This document shows, one piece after another, positions 17,656 through 25,379 of a stretch of DNA of 44,589 nt (the first letter of the stretch is position 1; each line of letters starts with the position of its first letter). The notes beneath the pieces are model-generated. The model had not been told where the DNA came from and ran no database searches. It saw only the letters and a program-made list of their open reading frames with translations. The position numbers and the translations under genes were made by a program. The DNA comes from a candidate division Hyd24-12 bacterium UBA5074. Its GTDB lineage: Bacteria > Fermentibacterota > Fermentibacteria > Fermentibacterales > Fermentibacteraceae. The stretch is from NCBI GenBank assembly GCA_002414865.1, contig DIAQ01000047.1, positions 2,952 through 47,540 on the forward strand. Direction: 5' to 3'.

Positions 17656-19046
17656 TCCGCGAGTACAGATCCACAGTCGAGATCGCAGGCCCCCTCATGC
17701 TCGTCCAGGGCGTCCAGGGAGTCACTTACGAGGAGCTCGCCGAGATCGAGCTGCCCGGCGGAGAGCTGAGGCACGGCAGGGTGCTCGAGGTGAACGGCAC
17801 GCTGGCGCTCGTCCAGGTCTTCGAGGGATCGAGCGGCGTCGACATCGGCCGCAGCACGGTCCGATTCCTCGGCCGGGGCGTGGAGCTCGGAGTGTCCGAA
17901 TCGATGCTCGGGCGCATCTTCGACGGCCAGGGCCGCCCCAGGGCCCCGTTCGACACCTCGCCCCCGGTCATCCCCGATCGCATGCTCAACATCAACGGGG
18001 CGCCCATGAACCCCTATGCCAGGGACTACCCCGCCGAGTTCATCCAGACAGGCTTCAGCTCGATCGACGGCATCAACACGCTTGTCAGGGGACAGAAGCT
18101 GCCCGTCTTCAGCGGGAACGGCCTTCCGCACTCCGCCGTGGCGGCGCAGATAGCCCGTCAGGCCAGGGTGCTCGGCGAGGGAGAGAGCTTCGCCGTGGTG
18201 TTCGCGGCCCTCGGGATCACGTTCGAGGAGGCCGACTTCTTCATCCGCGACTTCCGCTCGACCGGGGCCATGGACCGCGCAGTCGTGTTCCTCAACCTCG
18301 CCGACGACCCTGCCATCGAGAGGATCGCCACTCCCAGGATGGCCCTGACCGCGGCGGAGTACCTCGCTTACGAGAAGGACATGCACATCCTGGTCATCCT
18401 CACGGACATGACGAACTACTGCGACGCCCTGCGCGAGATTTCCGCCGCTCGCAAGGAGGTGCCGGGCCGCAGAGGCTACCCCGGCTATCTCTACACCGAC
18501 CTCTCCACGATCTACGAGAGGGCCGGCAGGATCAAGGGCCGCAAGGGCTCGATCACGCAGCTCCCCATTCTCTCGATGCCCGAGGACGACAAGACCCACC
18601 CCATCCCCGATCTCACGGGCTACATCACCGAGGGGCAGCTCATCCTGAACCGGGAGCTGCACAAGAAGGGCGTCTATCCGCCCATGGACGTCATGGAGTC
18701 CCTCTCGAGGCTGAAGGACAAGGGCATCGGCAGGGGCAAGACCCGCGAGGACCACTCCGACCTCTTCAACCAGCTCATGGCGGCCTACTCGTCCGGCAAG
18801 AACGCCCGTGAGCTGGCCGTCATCCTGGGCACGGCGGCCCTCAGCGAACTCGACCAGAAGTACATGAAGTTCGCGGAGGAATACGAGCGCAGGTACATCT
18901 CGCAGGGCAGCCACGAGAACCGCGGCATCGAGGAAACCCTCAACCTGGGCTGGGAGCTGCTCAAGCTCCTGCCGAGATCCGAGATGAAGCGCATCAGGCC
19001 CGAGTTCCTCGACAAGTACTGGCCGGTGAAGGGGGAAGCCTCCTGA
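17652..19046 (+). CDS. ntpB: V-type ATPase non-catalytic subunit B
   Basis: Non-catalytic subunit of the A3B3 head, 464 residues. It has the fold of the family but no Walker A; in its place stands FSGNGLPHSAVAAQIARQA. Other landmarks are TDMTNYCDALREISAARKEVPGRRGYPGYLYTDLS (near residues 255-290) and LSALSELDQKYMKF-type residues near the C-terminus (here AALSELDQKYMKF). It overlaps subunit A by 4 bases and shares one base with the subunit D start. Confidence 0.97.
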   Translation: MIREYRSTVEIAGPLMLVQGVQGVTYEELAEIELPGGELRHGRVLEVNGTLALVQVFEGSSGVDIGRSTVRFLGRGVELGVSESMLGRIFDGQGRPRAPFDTSPPVIPDRMLNINGAPMNPYARDYPAEFIQTGFSSIDGINTLVRGQKLPVFSGNGLPHSAVAAQIARQARVLGEGESFAVVFAALGITFEEADFFIRDFRSTGAMDRAVVFLNLADDPAIERIATPRMALTAAEYLAYEKDMHILVILTDMTNYCDALREISAARKEVPGRRGYPGYLYTDLSTIYERAGRIKGRKGSITQLPILSMPEDDKTHPIPDLTGYITEGQLILNRELHKKGVYPPMDVMESLSRLKDKGIGRGKTREDHSDLFNQLMAAYSSGKNARELAVILGTAALSELDQKYMKFAEEYERRYISQGSHENRGIEETLNLGWELLKLLPRSEMKRIRPEFLDKYWPVKGEAS

Positions 19047-19720
19047 TGGCCATCCAGGCGCGGGCCACGCGCATGGAGCTCCTCCATCTCAGGAAGCGTG
19101 CCGCGCTGGCCAGGAGGGGTCACAAGCTCCTCAAGGACAAGCTCGACGAGCTCATGCGCCAGTTCAAGATCCTCCTCTCCGAGTACCTCGGGGCGCGACA
19201 GAGTCTGGAGGCGAAGCTCGAGACGGCATATCGCGAGTTCATCTTCGCAAGAGCCTCCATGAGGGAGGAGTCCCTCTCGGATGCGCTGCGCTACCCTGGC
19301 GCCGTCGCGACGGTCACGACGTCCACGCGTCGTGTCATGAACCTCACCCTCCCAGTGTTCGACATAGCCATGACGGGCAGCTACATCAACTACGGCATGT
19401 TCGACACCACCCCCGAGCTCGACCGCTCGCTCGAAGTTTATTCCGAAGTGCTGCCGGAAGTGGTCCGTCTGGCGGGTCAGGAGAAGGCGATCGGAATTCT
19501 CGCGGGGGAGATCGACCGCACCCGGAGGCGCGTGAATGCACTGGAGTACATACTGATCCCCGAGCTGGTCGAAGCTGTCGCTGCGATCAGGCTGAAGCTC
19601 GACGAGATGGAGAGGGGCAATCTGACGCGGCTCATGAAGGTCAAGAAGATGACCGAGCAGCGCAGAGAGGCCGCAGATGCGGTCCTGAAGGCCGCGGCCG
19701 GCAGGCCCTCCACGGGTTGA
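19046..19720 (+). CDS. ntpD: V-type ATPase subunit D (rotor shaft)
   Basis: A 224-residue rotor shaft that turns inside the A3B3 head. It shows the family pattern of two long helices at the ends (ATRMELLHLRKRAALARRGHKLLKDKLDEL at the N-terminus; RRVNALEYILIPELVEAVAAIRLKLDEMER at the C-terminus) around a short beta region. It is the last V-ATPase gene; no H or J homologue follows. Its TGA stop lies inside a TTGACA likely used by the next gene's promoter. Confidence 0.95.
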   Translation: MAIQARATRMELLHLRKRAALARRGHKLLKDKLDELMRQFKILLSEYLGARQSLEAKLETAYREFIFARASMREESLSDALRYPGAVATVTTSTRRVMNLTLPVFDIAMTGSYINYGMFDTTPELDRSLEVYSEVLPEVVRLAGQEKAIGILAGEIDRTRRRVNALEYILIPELVEAVAAIRLKLDEMERGNLTRLMKVKKMTEQRREAADAVLKAAAGRPSTG

Positions 19721-19802
19721 CACTCGCTGCGATGTAGTTATTAATGATCAAGCCCGGACAGGCCGGGTGTGGTCTTACCTTAACCTCTCAACGGAGGGTG
19801 AG
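19717..19802 (+). promoter_or_regulatory. promoter and leader of the small histone-like gene
   Basis: TTGACA at 19717-19722 is a perfect -35 and overlaps the subunit D stop codon. Sixteen bases on is TATTAA (19739-19744), a 4-of-6 match to the -10, within an AT-rich patch. The leader contains a small CCCGG/CCGGG hairpin (about 19754-19768), and the start codon is preceded by an exceptionally good ribosome site, GGAGGGTGAG. Together these suggest a strongly expressed monocistronic transcript. Confidence 0.6.
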
Positions 19803-19934
19803 ATGGTCGAGCTCAAGAAGGCTGCTCCCAAGAAGGAAGAGAAGAAGACCACCGTTGCCAAGAAGACGGCAAAGGCGCCTGCCAAGGCCGCAAAGCCGGT
19901 AAAGGCTGCCAAGGGCGGCTGCAAGAAGAAGTAG
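19803..19934 (+). CDS. 43-residue Lys/Ala-rich histone H1-like peptide
   Basis: A short gene encoding 43 residues, of which 16 are Lys and 10 Ala, in AAPKK, AKKTAKAPAK and AAKPVKAAK motifs like those of bacterial histone H1-like proteins (Hc1/AlgP tail type) and eukaryotic H1 tails. It ends GGCKKK. Six acidic or neutral spacers aside, it would be disordered and very basic, so binding to DNA or RNA is the natural inference. It has its own promoter, a strong ribosome site (GGAGGGTGAG directly before ATG) and a hairpin 33 bases after the stop. It stands alone, without a folded domain, which is unusual. Confidence 0.75.
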   Translation: MVELKKAAPKKEEKKTTVAKKTAKAPAKAAKPVKAAKGGCKKK

Positions 19935-19966
19935 GCACTGCTACTTCGAGCGGATCATAGATCGCT

Positions 19967-19994
19967 GGGGCTCCGGGGGAAACCCCGGAGCCTC
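19967..19994. terminator. bidirectional hairpin between convergent genes
   Basis: A perfect 10-bp stem GGCTCCGGGG (19969-19978) with a GAAA loop and CCCCGGAGCC (19983-19992), extendable by one G-T and one G-C pair. No T-tract follows on either strand. It separates the histone-like gene (+) from the MobB-like gene (-), and its last bases touch the stop codon of the latter. Confidence 0.6.
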
Positions 19995-20619
19995 AGCCTT
20001 GTCTGCGTATGCTTATCTCGATGTCTCCGGCCGTCTCGAATCCCCTGAAGGCGCTCAGCAGACCCATGATCGTGCTCTCGAGCACGCGCGCGGGGAAGGC
20101 GCCCAGTTCCATCGCCACACCGCCCACGCTGACGGATGCCGCCGTGACATGCATGTCGAGCTGCTCGCCGCAGGGCGCGGGACATCTCGCGCATTTCTCC
20201 TCGACGCGCTCCAGCAGGAACGCAGCCAGCTCGGAGTCGTAGGCCGGCAGAGACGCCGGGCCGCCTTCCCAGGCGAAGCCGAAGACCCCGATCGTGGCCT
20301 CGTCCATGGAGTCGGGGCTGCACGCGATCCTCGGGCTCTCCGGCAGCTCGATGCCGTCTGCCACCAGCCAGTCGGATCTCACCGAGGACAGGATGTTGTC
20401 CAGCTTCATGCCCGGCCTGGAGTAGCTCAGGCTGGCCTCCGCCGACACCAGGGCGAGCTCCGTGAAGGGCGAGCTCATGTAGGGATCGGGGTCGCCGGAC
20501 CGGTTCCACTGGCTCACGAGCGCGACGGTACGCCCCTGGCCTAGCAGGGCTCTTCCCACCCTGGTGGCGCAGGCGAGCCGCGTGGGCGCGTCCCCGCCTG
20601 TGATGCATATGCTCTTCAT
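19993..20619 (-). CDS. MobB-like protein with degenerate P-loop and C-terminal Cys-rich domain
   Basis: A 208-residue protein that I assign to the MobB-like group found beside tungsten/molybdenum enzymes. The N-terminal strand-loop looks like a MobB nucleotide site (ICITGGDAPTRLACATRVG), but the GK[ST] of the P-loop is missing. The C-terminal part has a cysteine cluster CARCPAPC (Cys143, 146, 150), followed by a VSVGGVAMELGAFPARVLESTIMGLLSAFRGFE segment like the C-terminal domain of such accessory proteins, with IEISI at the end. The ATG overlaps the stop of the ThiF-like gene (ATGA), so the two are coupled. A role in handling the pterin cofactor is inferred from context. Confidence 0.6.
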   Translation of the reverse strand: MKSICITGGDAPTRLACATRVGRALLGQGRTVALVSQWNRSGDPDPYMSSPFTELALVSAEASLSYSRPGMKLDNILSSVRSDWLVADGIELPESPRIACSPDSMDEATIGVFGFAWEGGPASLPAYDSELAAFLLERVEEKCARCPAPCGEQLDMHVTAASVSVGGVAMELGAFPARVLESTIMGLLSAFRGFETAGDIEISIRRQG

Positions 20620-21251
20620 GGCCCACCCCCGTCTTCGAACTCCAGAAGAAGCCGGATGGCCTCGTTGGCCATCATTGCAGCAACGACCCCGACCCTCGAC
20701 GAGAGGGTTCCCGCCGACAGGTCGGAGCAGAAATCCCCGCACATCACGAACCGTCCGGACCGGAAAATCCTGAGGGAGTCCGTGGCACCTGCGCCCGCAA
20801 GGCCCGAAGCTCCCACGACCGGCACGCCCGGCATGCAGGCGAGCCATCGCTCGAGCACCATGCTCTTCGTCCCGGCGAGGTCGAGCGCCTCCGCCAGGAG
20901 GCTGCATCCTTCGAAGAAGCCGCAGCAGTTCTCCGCCGAGAGAGTCGATCGGAAGCCTTCGTATTCCAGCGATGGGTTGATCCTGGCGAGGTTGGCCGCC
21001 AGGGCATCGACCTTGGCCATGCCGACCTGATCGAGGAAATAGGCCTGTCTGTTGAGATTGCGGAGCTCGATGACATCGCGATCGACCACGGTGAGGGCCC
21101 CCACCCCGGCCCGTGCCAGGTGGGATGCCAGGTTGGAGCCCAGCCCGCCCGCACCGGCGATGCCCACCCTGCTCCGGCGGAGGATCTCGGACACCCCTGG
21201 CGGGTTGTCACTGAACATCTTCTCGTCCCAGAGCGGCCGCGTCGAAGCCAT
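20616..21251 (-). CDS. ThiF/MoeB/HesA-family adenylyltransferase
   Basis: An E1-like enzyme of 211 residues. The nucleotide site is GIAGAGGLGSN (Gly33, 35, 36, 38), and the family signature VVDRDVIELRNLNRQ (Asp57, Asp59, Asn65, Arg68, Gln69) is intact. Such enzymes adenylate the C-terminal Gly-Gly of MoaD or ThiS; a candidate substrate, ending SGG, is encoded at 23977-24174. The two CxxC zinc pairs of long MoeB proteins are not evident, as in the short ThiF form. It is divergent from the aldehyde oxidoreductase genes. Target (molybdopterin or thiamine) cannot be fixed from sequence; neighbours favour the pterin. Confidence 0.85.
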   Translation of the reverse strand: MASTRPLWDEKMFSDNPPGVSEILRRSRVGIAGAGGLGSNLASHLARAGVGALTVVDRDVIELRNLNRQAYFLDQVGMAKVDALAANLARINPSLEYEGFRSTLSAENCCGFFEGCSLLAEALDLAGTKSMVLERWLACMPGVPVVGASGLAGAGATDSLRIFRSGRFVMCGDFCSDLSAGTLSSRVGVVAAMMANEAIRLLLEFEDGGGP

Positions 21252-21367
21252 ATCGAGAAGATACCGAGGCGGTATTGCAGCGGAAAGCCCGAAAGGCTAG
21301 GTTTCGACCGATTGCGTCAGATGCCCGGCTCCTACTTCGCCGGAAGCTGCATGGGGAGGTGATCCTG
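21252..21367. promoter_or_regulatory. divergent intergenic region of the aldehyde oxidoreductase locus
   Basis: A 116-base gap from which the ThiF/MobB-like pair (-) and the ferredoxin/oxidoreductase operon (+) diverge. I see no convincing -35/-10 pair. The notable element is GGAGGTGAT at 21355-21363, a near-perfect ribosome site that fixes the GTG start at 21368 on the plus strand. Confidence 0.4.
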
Positions 21368-21775
21368 GTGTCCACAGTGAAGTTCCTGAAGAAGCACGAG
21401 GAGAGATGCACCGGGTGCGGGACCTGCATGAGGACCTGCTCTACCACCTTCTTCAAGACCGACGATCCGGGGCGGTCCTGCATCTCGATCAACCCGTCGC
21501 AGCAGGGGTTCGCCATCTCGGTGTGCGACCAGAGATGCAGGCTCTGCATCGCCGAGTGCCCGGTGCAGGCCATCACCGTCAGCGCCCAGGGAACCGTCCT
21601 CGTGAACCGGAAGATCTGCGTGGGCTGCCTGGCATGCGTTGCGGTCTGCCCCATCGGAGCCATGAAGCACCAGCCGCCCGATGCGGGTCCGTTCAAATGC
21701 ATCGCATGCGGCGCATGCGCCCGGAAGTGTCCCGAGAATGCGATCGAGATCGCAGTCGAGGAGGCCCAGGAATGA
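21368..21775 (+). CDS. polyferredoxin subunit of aldehyde oxidoreductase (four [4Fe-4S] motifs)
   Basis: A 135-residue iron-sulfur protein with four cysteine clusters in a row: CTGCGTCMRTC, CDQRCRLCIAEC, CVGCLACVAVC and CIACGACARKC, each suited to one [4Fe-4S] cluster. It resembles AorA, the small electron-transfer subunit of multi-subunit aldehyde oxidoreductases such as that of Aromatoleum. The GTG start at 21368 is chosen for the GGAGGTGAT eight bases upstream; earlier in-frame codons encode an unlikely basic leader. It overlaps the catalytic subunit by 4 bases (ATGA). No FAD subunit (AorC) is nearby. Confidence 0.88.
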   Translation: MSTVKFLKKHEERCTGCGTCMRTCSTTFFKTDDPGRSCISINPSQQGFAISVCDQRCRLCIAECPVQAITVSAQGTVLVNRKICVGCLACVAVCPIGAMKHQPPDAGPFKCIACGACARKCPENAIEIAVEEAQE

Positions 21776-23949
21776 GCAGGGAGACGCCTGCAGCGGGGAA
21801 CGGGGATCTGGTGGCCGGGCACGCGCTGCTCGCCGGGTTCCGGTACGAGACCAGGCCCGTGGTGAGAGGCTACAACGACAGAGTCCTCTGCGTCGACGTG
21901 GGAACTCTGGAGATATCCGAGAAGCCGGTCCCCGGGGAGATGAAGGCGAAATTCACAGGCGGCAAGGGATATGGGATGCGCCTGCTCTGGGATGCTGTGA
22001 AGCCCGAAACGAAGTGGAACGATCCCGAGAACGAGATAGTCATCGGCATGGGCCCGGTCTGCGGGAACACCAACTACCCGGGCTCGGGAAAGTCTCTCGT
22101 CGTCTCGCTCTCCCCGCTCACAGGCGTCCCCATCGACTGCAACGTCGGCGGCTACTTCGGACCCTATCTCAAGTTCTCCGGTTTCGACGCCCTCGAGCTC
22201 AGGGGCAGAGCGAAGTCCGACGTCATCGTCTACATCTCCGGGAACGAAGGCACCGTCCAGATCCTCGAGGCGGGGGACGAATCGCAGGACAGCCATCTCC
22301 TGGCGGAGAACATGGTCGAGATATTCGCCCGGGACGAGAAGGACAGGCAGCACGTCTCGAGCGTGTCGGCCGGGAGCGGGGCGGGCAACACCCTCATCGG
22401 ATGTCTCAACTTCTCGTTCTACGATCCTCGCAGGAAGGTGGCGCGCCTGAAGCAGGCGGGCCGGGGGGGGATCGGGACCGTATTCAGGGACAAGAGGATC
22501 AAAGCCGTGGTCGTCAGATACGAGGGGCTCTCGTCCTCCTCGAACAACCCGGCCGATCTGCCGGTCATCCAGAAGACCGGCCTCAAGCTCCACCGCGAGA
22601 TCATCGCCCACGACGACGAGCAGTGCCGCATGCGCGAGATCGGCACCGCGCACCTCGTGGAGGTCATGAACGACTACGACCTCCTTCCCACCCACAACTT
22701 CAAGTTCGGCTCCCATCCCGATGCCGGGAAGATCGACTCGCACCACTTCTCGGCGATGGTCACGCACGGGCTGCCCGATGGCTGCTGGTTCGGCTGCACG
22801 CTCGCCTGCGCCAAGGCGGCAGACGGATTCGAGTTGACAACCGGCCCCTACAAGGGCTCGAAGGTCACGGTCGACGGCCCCGAGTACGAGACCGTCGCGG
22901 GGTGCGGCTCGAACATCGGCATCCTCGACGCCCGCACGGTGATGGAGATAAACTTCTACTGCGACACCTACGGCATAGATACCATCTCGTTCGGCACCCT
23001 GACGGCGTTCTGCATGGAATGCTGGGAGAAGGGCATCCTCAACGCCGATCGCACCGGCGGCCTCGAGCTCACCTGGGGCAACTCCGACGCGGTGCTCGAG
23101 ATGCTCCACCGGATGGGCCGCGGGGAAGGCTTCGGCCTGACAGCCGGTCAGGGCGTCAGGAGGATGAAGGCCATCTTCGCCCGGGAATACGGGGCTGATC
23201 CGAAGCTGTTGCAGGACATAGGCTGCGAGTGCAAGGGGCTCGAATACTCCCAGTATGTCTCCAAGGAGTCCCTCGCCCAGCAGGGCGGCTACAGCATGGC
23301 GTTGAAGGGTCCGCAGCACGACGAGGCCTGGCTGATCTTCATGGACATGGTCAACAACCATATCCCGACCTTCGAAGCGAAGGCCGAGGCCCTGTACTAC
23401 TTCCCGATGTTCCGCACCTGGTTCGGGCTCCAGGGTCTCTGCAAGCTCCCCTGGAACGACATCGAGCCCGCCGACAACGCTGGCACCTCCGAGCCCGCCA
23501 AGGTGCCCGAGCACGTTCAGAACTACGTGGACATCTTCAATGCGGTGACGGGCCGCAGCATCGACAAGGATGAACTCATCCGGCAGTCGGCCAGGGTGTA
23601 CAACTTCCAGAAGGTGCTCTGCCTGAGGATGGGACGGGGGCGCAGGGCCGACGACAGGCCGCCCTACCGGATGATGGGTCCGGTCACGGTGGAGGAGTAC
23701 GAGTCCAGGGCCGAGCGTTACGACAAGCAGCTGCTGGAGCAGGTCGGCTTCGATCCGTCGGGCCGCACATCGGAGGAGAAGCTGGAGGCCCTCAGGAAGT
23801 ATCGGGAGGACCGCTACGAGAAGCTTCTCGACGCCGTCTACAAGCGCAAGGGCTGGACCCCCGCGGGAATTCCGAAGGTCGAGACCCTGAAGGATCTCGG
23901 CATCGACTATCCCGAGGTCGTGGAGGTCGTGAAGGCCCTGGGAGGCTGA
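21772..23949 (+). CDS. tungsten-type aldehyde:ferredoxin oxidoreductase, catalytic subunit
   Basis: A 725-residue member of the AOR family, which oxidises aldehydes to acids at a tungsto-bispterin centre and passes electrons to ferredoxin. The domain 1 pterin segment GGYFGPYLKFSGFDALELRG is clear. The proximal [4Fe-4S] ligands are Cys338, Cys342 and Cys346 in CWFGCTLAC, with the distant fourth at Cys617 (VLCLRMG). The C-x3-C-x3-C spacing differs from the C-x2-C-x3-C of Pyrococcus AOR and is nearer to other AOR subfamilies. Length is above the ~600-620 of the archaeal enzyme, with extra sequence at both ends. Aldehyde substrate is unknown. Confidence 0.93.
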   Translation: MSRETPAAGNGDLVAGHALLAGFRYETRPVVRGYNDRVLCVDVGTLEISEKPVPGEMKAKFTGGKGYGMRLLWDAVKPETKWNDPENEIVIGMGPVCGNTNYPGSGKSLVVSLSPLTGVPIDCNVGGYFGPYLKFSGFDALELRGRAKSDVIVYISGNEGTVQILEAGDESQDSHLLAENMVEIFARDEKDRQHVSSVSAGSGAGNTLIGCLNFSFYDPRRKVARLKQAGRGGIGTVFRDKRIKAVVVRYEGLSSSSNNPADLPVIQKTGLKLHREIIAHDDEQCRMREIGTAHLVEVMNDYDLLPTHNFKFGSHPDAGKIDSHHFSAMVTHGLPDGCWFGCTLACAKAADGFELTTGPYKGSKVTVDGPEYETVAGCGSNIGILDARTVMEINFYCDTYGIDTISFGTLTAFCMECWEKGILNADRTGGLELTWGNSDAVLEMLHRMGRGEGFGLTAGQGVRRMKAIFAREYGADPKLLQDIGCECKGLEYSQYVSKESLAQQGGYSMALKGPQHDEAWLIFMDMVNNHIPTFEAKAEALYYFPMFRTWFGLQGLCKLPWNDIEPADNAGTSEPAKVPEHVQNYVDIFNAVTGRSIDKDELIRQSARVYNFQKVLCLRMGRGRRADDRPPYRMMGPVTVEEYESRAERYDKQLLEQVGFDPSGRTSEEKLEALRKYREDRYEKLLDAVYKRKGWTPAGIPKVETLKDLGIDYPEVVEVVKALGG

Positions 23950-23976
23950 CGAACCCAGGGGCGGGAGCGTCGCGCG

Positions 23977-24174
23977 ATGATAACCGTTAATTCCGAGCCT
24001 CTGCCCTGGCATGACGGGATGACCGTCCGGGATGTCCTGACGGTGCGGAAGTACGCCTTCCCGCTTCTCATAGTGAGGATCGACGGGATACTCGTCCCCA
24101 GGGATTCATACGACTCGGCACCTGTCCCCGATGGAGCAGTGGTCGACGTCGTGCATCTCATGAGCGGGGGCTGA
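23977..24174 (+). CDS. MoaD/ThiS-like sulfur carrier
   Basis: A 65-residue ubiquitin-fold protein starting MITVNSEPLPWHDGMTVRDVL and ending HLMSGG, with the C-terminal Gly-Gly needed for adenylation and thiocarboxylation. It follows the aldehyde oxidoreductase by 27 bases and probably works with the ThiF-like enzyme encoded divergently, supplying sulfur to the pterin dithiolene. A ThiS role in thiamine synthesis is possible from fold alone, but no thiamine gene is near. Confidence 0.85.
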   Translation: MITVNSEPLPWHDGMTVRDVLTVRKYAFPLLIVRIDGILVPRDSYDSAPVPDGAVVDVVHLMSGG

Positions 24175-24202
24175 CCTCCCGCCCCCTCCGGAAGGATCGC
24201 TG

Positions 24203-25288
24203 ATGAAGCCCACTCTGACGGCCGCGGTGCTCCTGCTGGCCCGTTTGCTGGCGGCAGCTCCGGATCCCCTGGGCCCGGATGCCGGTGCGCAGCTCGACAT
24301 CGACCTCGACTCCCTGAACGCCGCTGCCACCGAGGCCTACAACGACGGAGACTATCACTCGGCCGCGGCGCTCTATCTCGAGGGCCTCGCTCACGATTCG
24401 AGGAACTCGGGCGGGCTCTACAACCTGGCATGCTGCTACGGCCTCATGGGGAGGGACACCCTCTCGGCCGACTGCCTGGCGCGGGCATTCCGCGCCGGCT
24501 TCCGTGACGTCGGCTGGGCGCTGATGGATCCCGATTTCGACCCCGTGAGGTCCAGCGCCTATTTCTCCTCCGCCTTCGACAGCCTGGCCGGGATCGTGGC
24601 CGCCTCCGATGCCCGGGCGGGAGGGGTGTTCTTCTCGAGGGCCGAATACCTCGTGCCGTGCAGGGTCCACATGCCGGCAGGCGCAGACCCGGGGCGTCCG
24701 ACCGACCTGGTGATCGGCCTGCACGGCTACGGGGGGACCGCCGAGGGTTTCTCCTCTCTCTGGGACAGGTTCGAGGACCCGGATTTCATCTTCATATGCC
24801 CTGAAGCGCCCTACGCCTTCGGAGGGAGCGACATCGGCTACAGCTGGGACACCGGGTCGGCCACCGACAGCCTTGCGGGGCCGGCGTCATGGCAGCTCTC
24901 GGCGGACATGGTCCGCGCTGTCATCGAGCAGGCCCGGGGGCGGTTCGACATCGGGAGCATCTATCTGCTCGGATTCTCCCAGGGTTGCTCGCTCGCCTAT
25001 ACCGCGGGCATCGCGAACAGCGACATCGTCGACGGGATCATCTGCTTCGCGGGATGGCTCGACGCCGGATCGCTCCCCTCGGGAGCCCTCGACAGGCTCG
25101 GGGGTTTCGGAGCCTTCATCGTCCATGGCGCCAACGACAGGGTGGTGGAGATGGAAGCCTCGACGGGGGCCCGCGACATCCTCGAAGCCTCGGGGTGCGA
25201 GGTGGTCTTCTCCACCTTCGAGGGCGGCCATGCGGTTCCCGACTCCATGCTGGTCCGGGCGCAGGAATGGATGGAAGGGAGGGAGTAG
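24203..25288 (+). CDS. secreted TPR / alpha-beta hydrolase (esterase-like)
   Basis: A 361-residue protein with a signal-like N-terminus (TLTAAVLLLARLLAAAP), two TPR-like helical pairs at about residues 38-110 (YNDGDYHSAAALYLEGLAHD; NLACCYGLMGRDTLSADCLARA), and a hydrolase domain of the phospholipase/carboxylesterase type. Its catalytic triad is Ser259 (GFSQG), Asp312 (HGANDRVV) and His343 (GGHAVPD), with GLHGYGG as the oxyanion loop. Substrate is unknown. The ribosome site GGAAGGATC precedes the ATG. It lies 28 bases after the MoaD-like gene, perhaps by read-through, but looks functionally unrelated. Confidence 0.8.
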   Translation: MKPTLTAAVLLLARLLAAAPDPLGPDAGAQLDIDLDSLNAAATEAYNDGDYHSAAALYLEGLAHDSRNSGGLYNLACCYGLMGRDTLSADCLARAFRAGFRDVGWALMDPDFDPVRSSAYFSSAFDSLAGIVAASDARAGGVFFSRAEYLVPCRVHMPAGADPGRPTDLVIGLHGYGGTAEGFSSLWDRFEDPDFIFICPEAPYAFGGSDIGYSWDTGSATDSLAGPASWQLSADMVRAVIEQARGRFDIGSIYLLGFSQGCSLAYTAGIANSDIVDGIICFAGWLDAGSLPSGALDRLGGFGAFIVHGANDRVVEMEASTGARDILEASGCEVVFSTFEGGHAVPDSMLVRAQEWMEGRE

Positions 25289-25326
25289 GACCCGGTTCCC
25301 TCCCGCCTGCCGGTCACGAAATGCAG

Positions 25327-25352
25327 GGAGGGGCGGGGAGACCCGCCCCTCC
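25327..25352. terminator. GC hairpin after the hydrolase gene
   Basis: A perfect 11-bp stem GGAGGGGCGGG / CCCGCCCCTCC with a GAGA tetraloop, 38 bases after the hydrolase stop and before the convergent RRM gene. No T-tract follows. Confidence 0.6.
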
Positions 25353-25362
25353 GCCGCAAGGG

Positions 25363-25378
25363 AACGGCTTCAGCCGTT
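25363..25378 (-). terminator. small hairpin directly after the RRM gene
   Basis: AACGGC-TTCA-GCCGTT inverted repeat immediately next to the RRM stop codon. Read on the minus strand it is followed by CCCTT. It may act with the larger neighbouring hairpin. Confidence 0.4.
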
Positions 25379-25379
25379 T

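Noticed and set aside
21208..24012. 934-codon minus-strand frame opposite the aldehyde oxidoreductase
   Set aside because: It is antisense to recognisable ferredoxin and AOR motifs, so it is a shadow.
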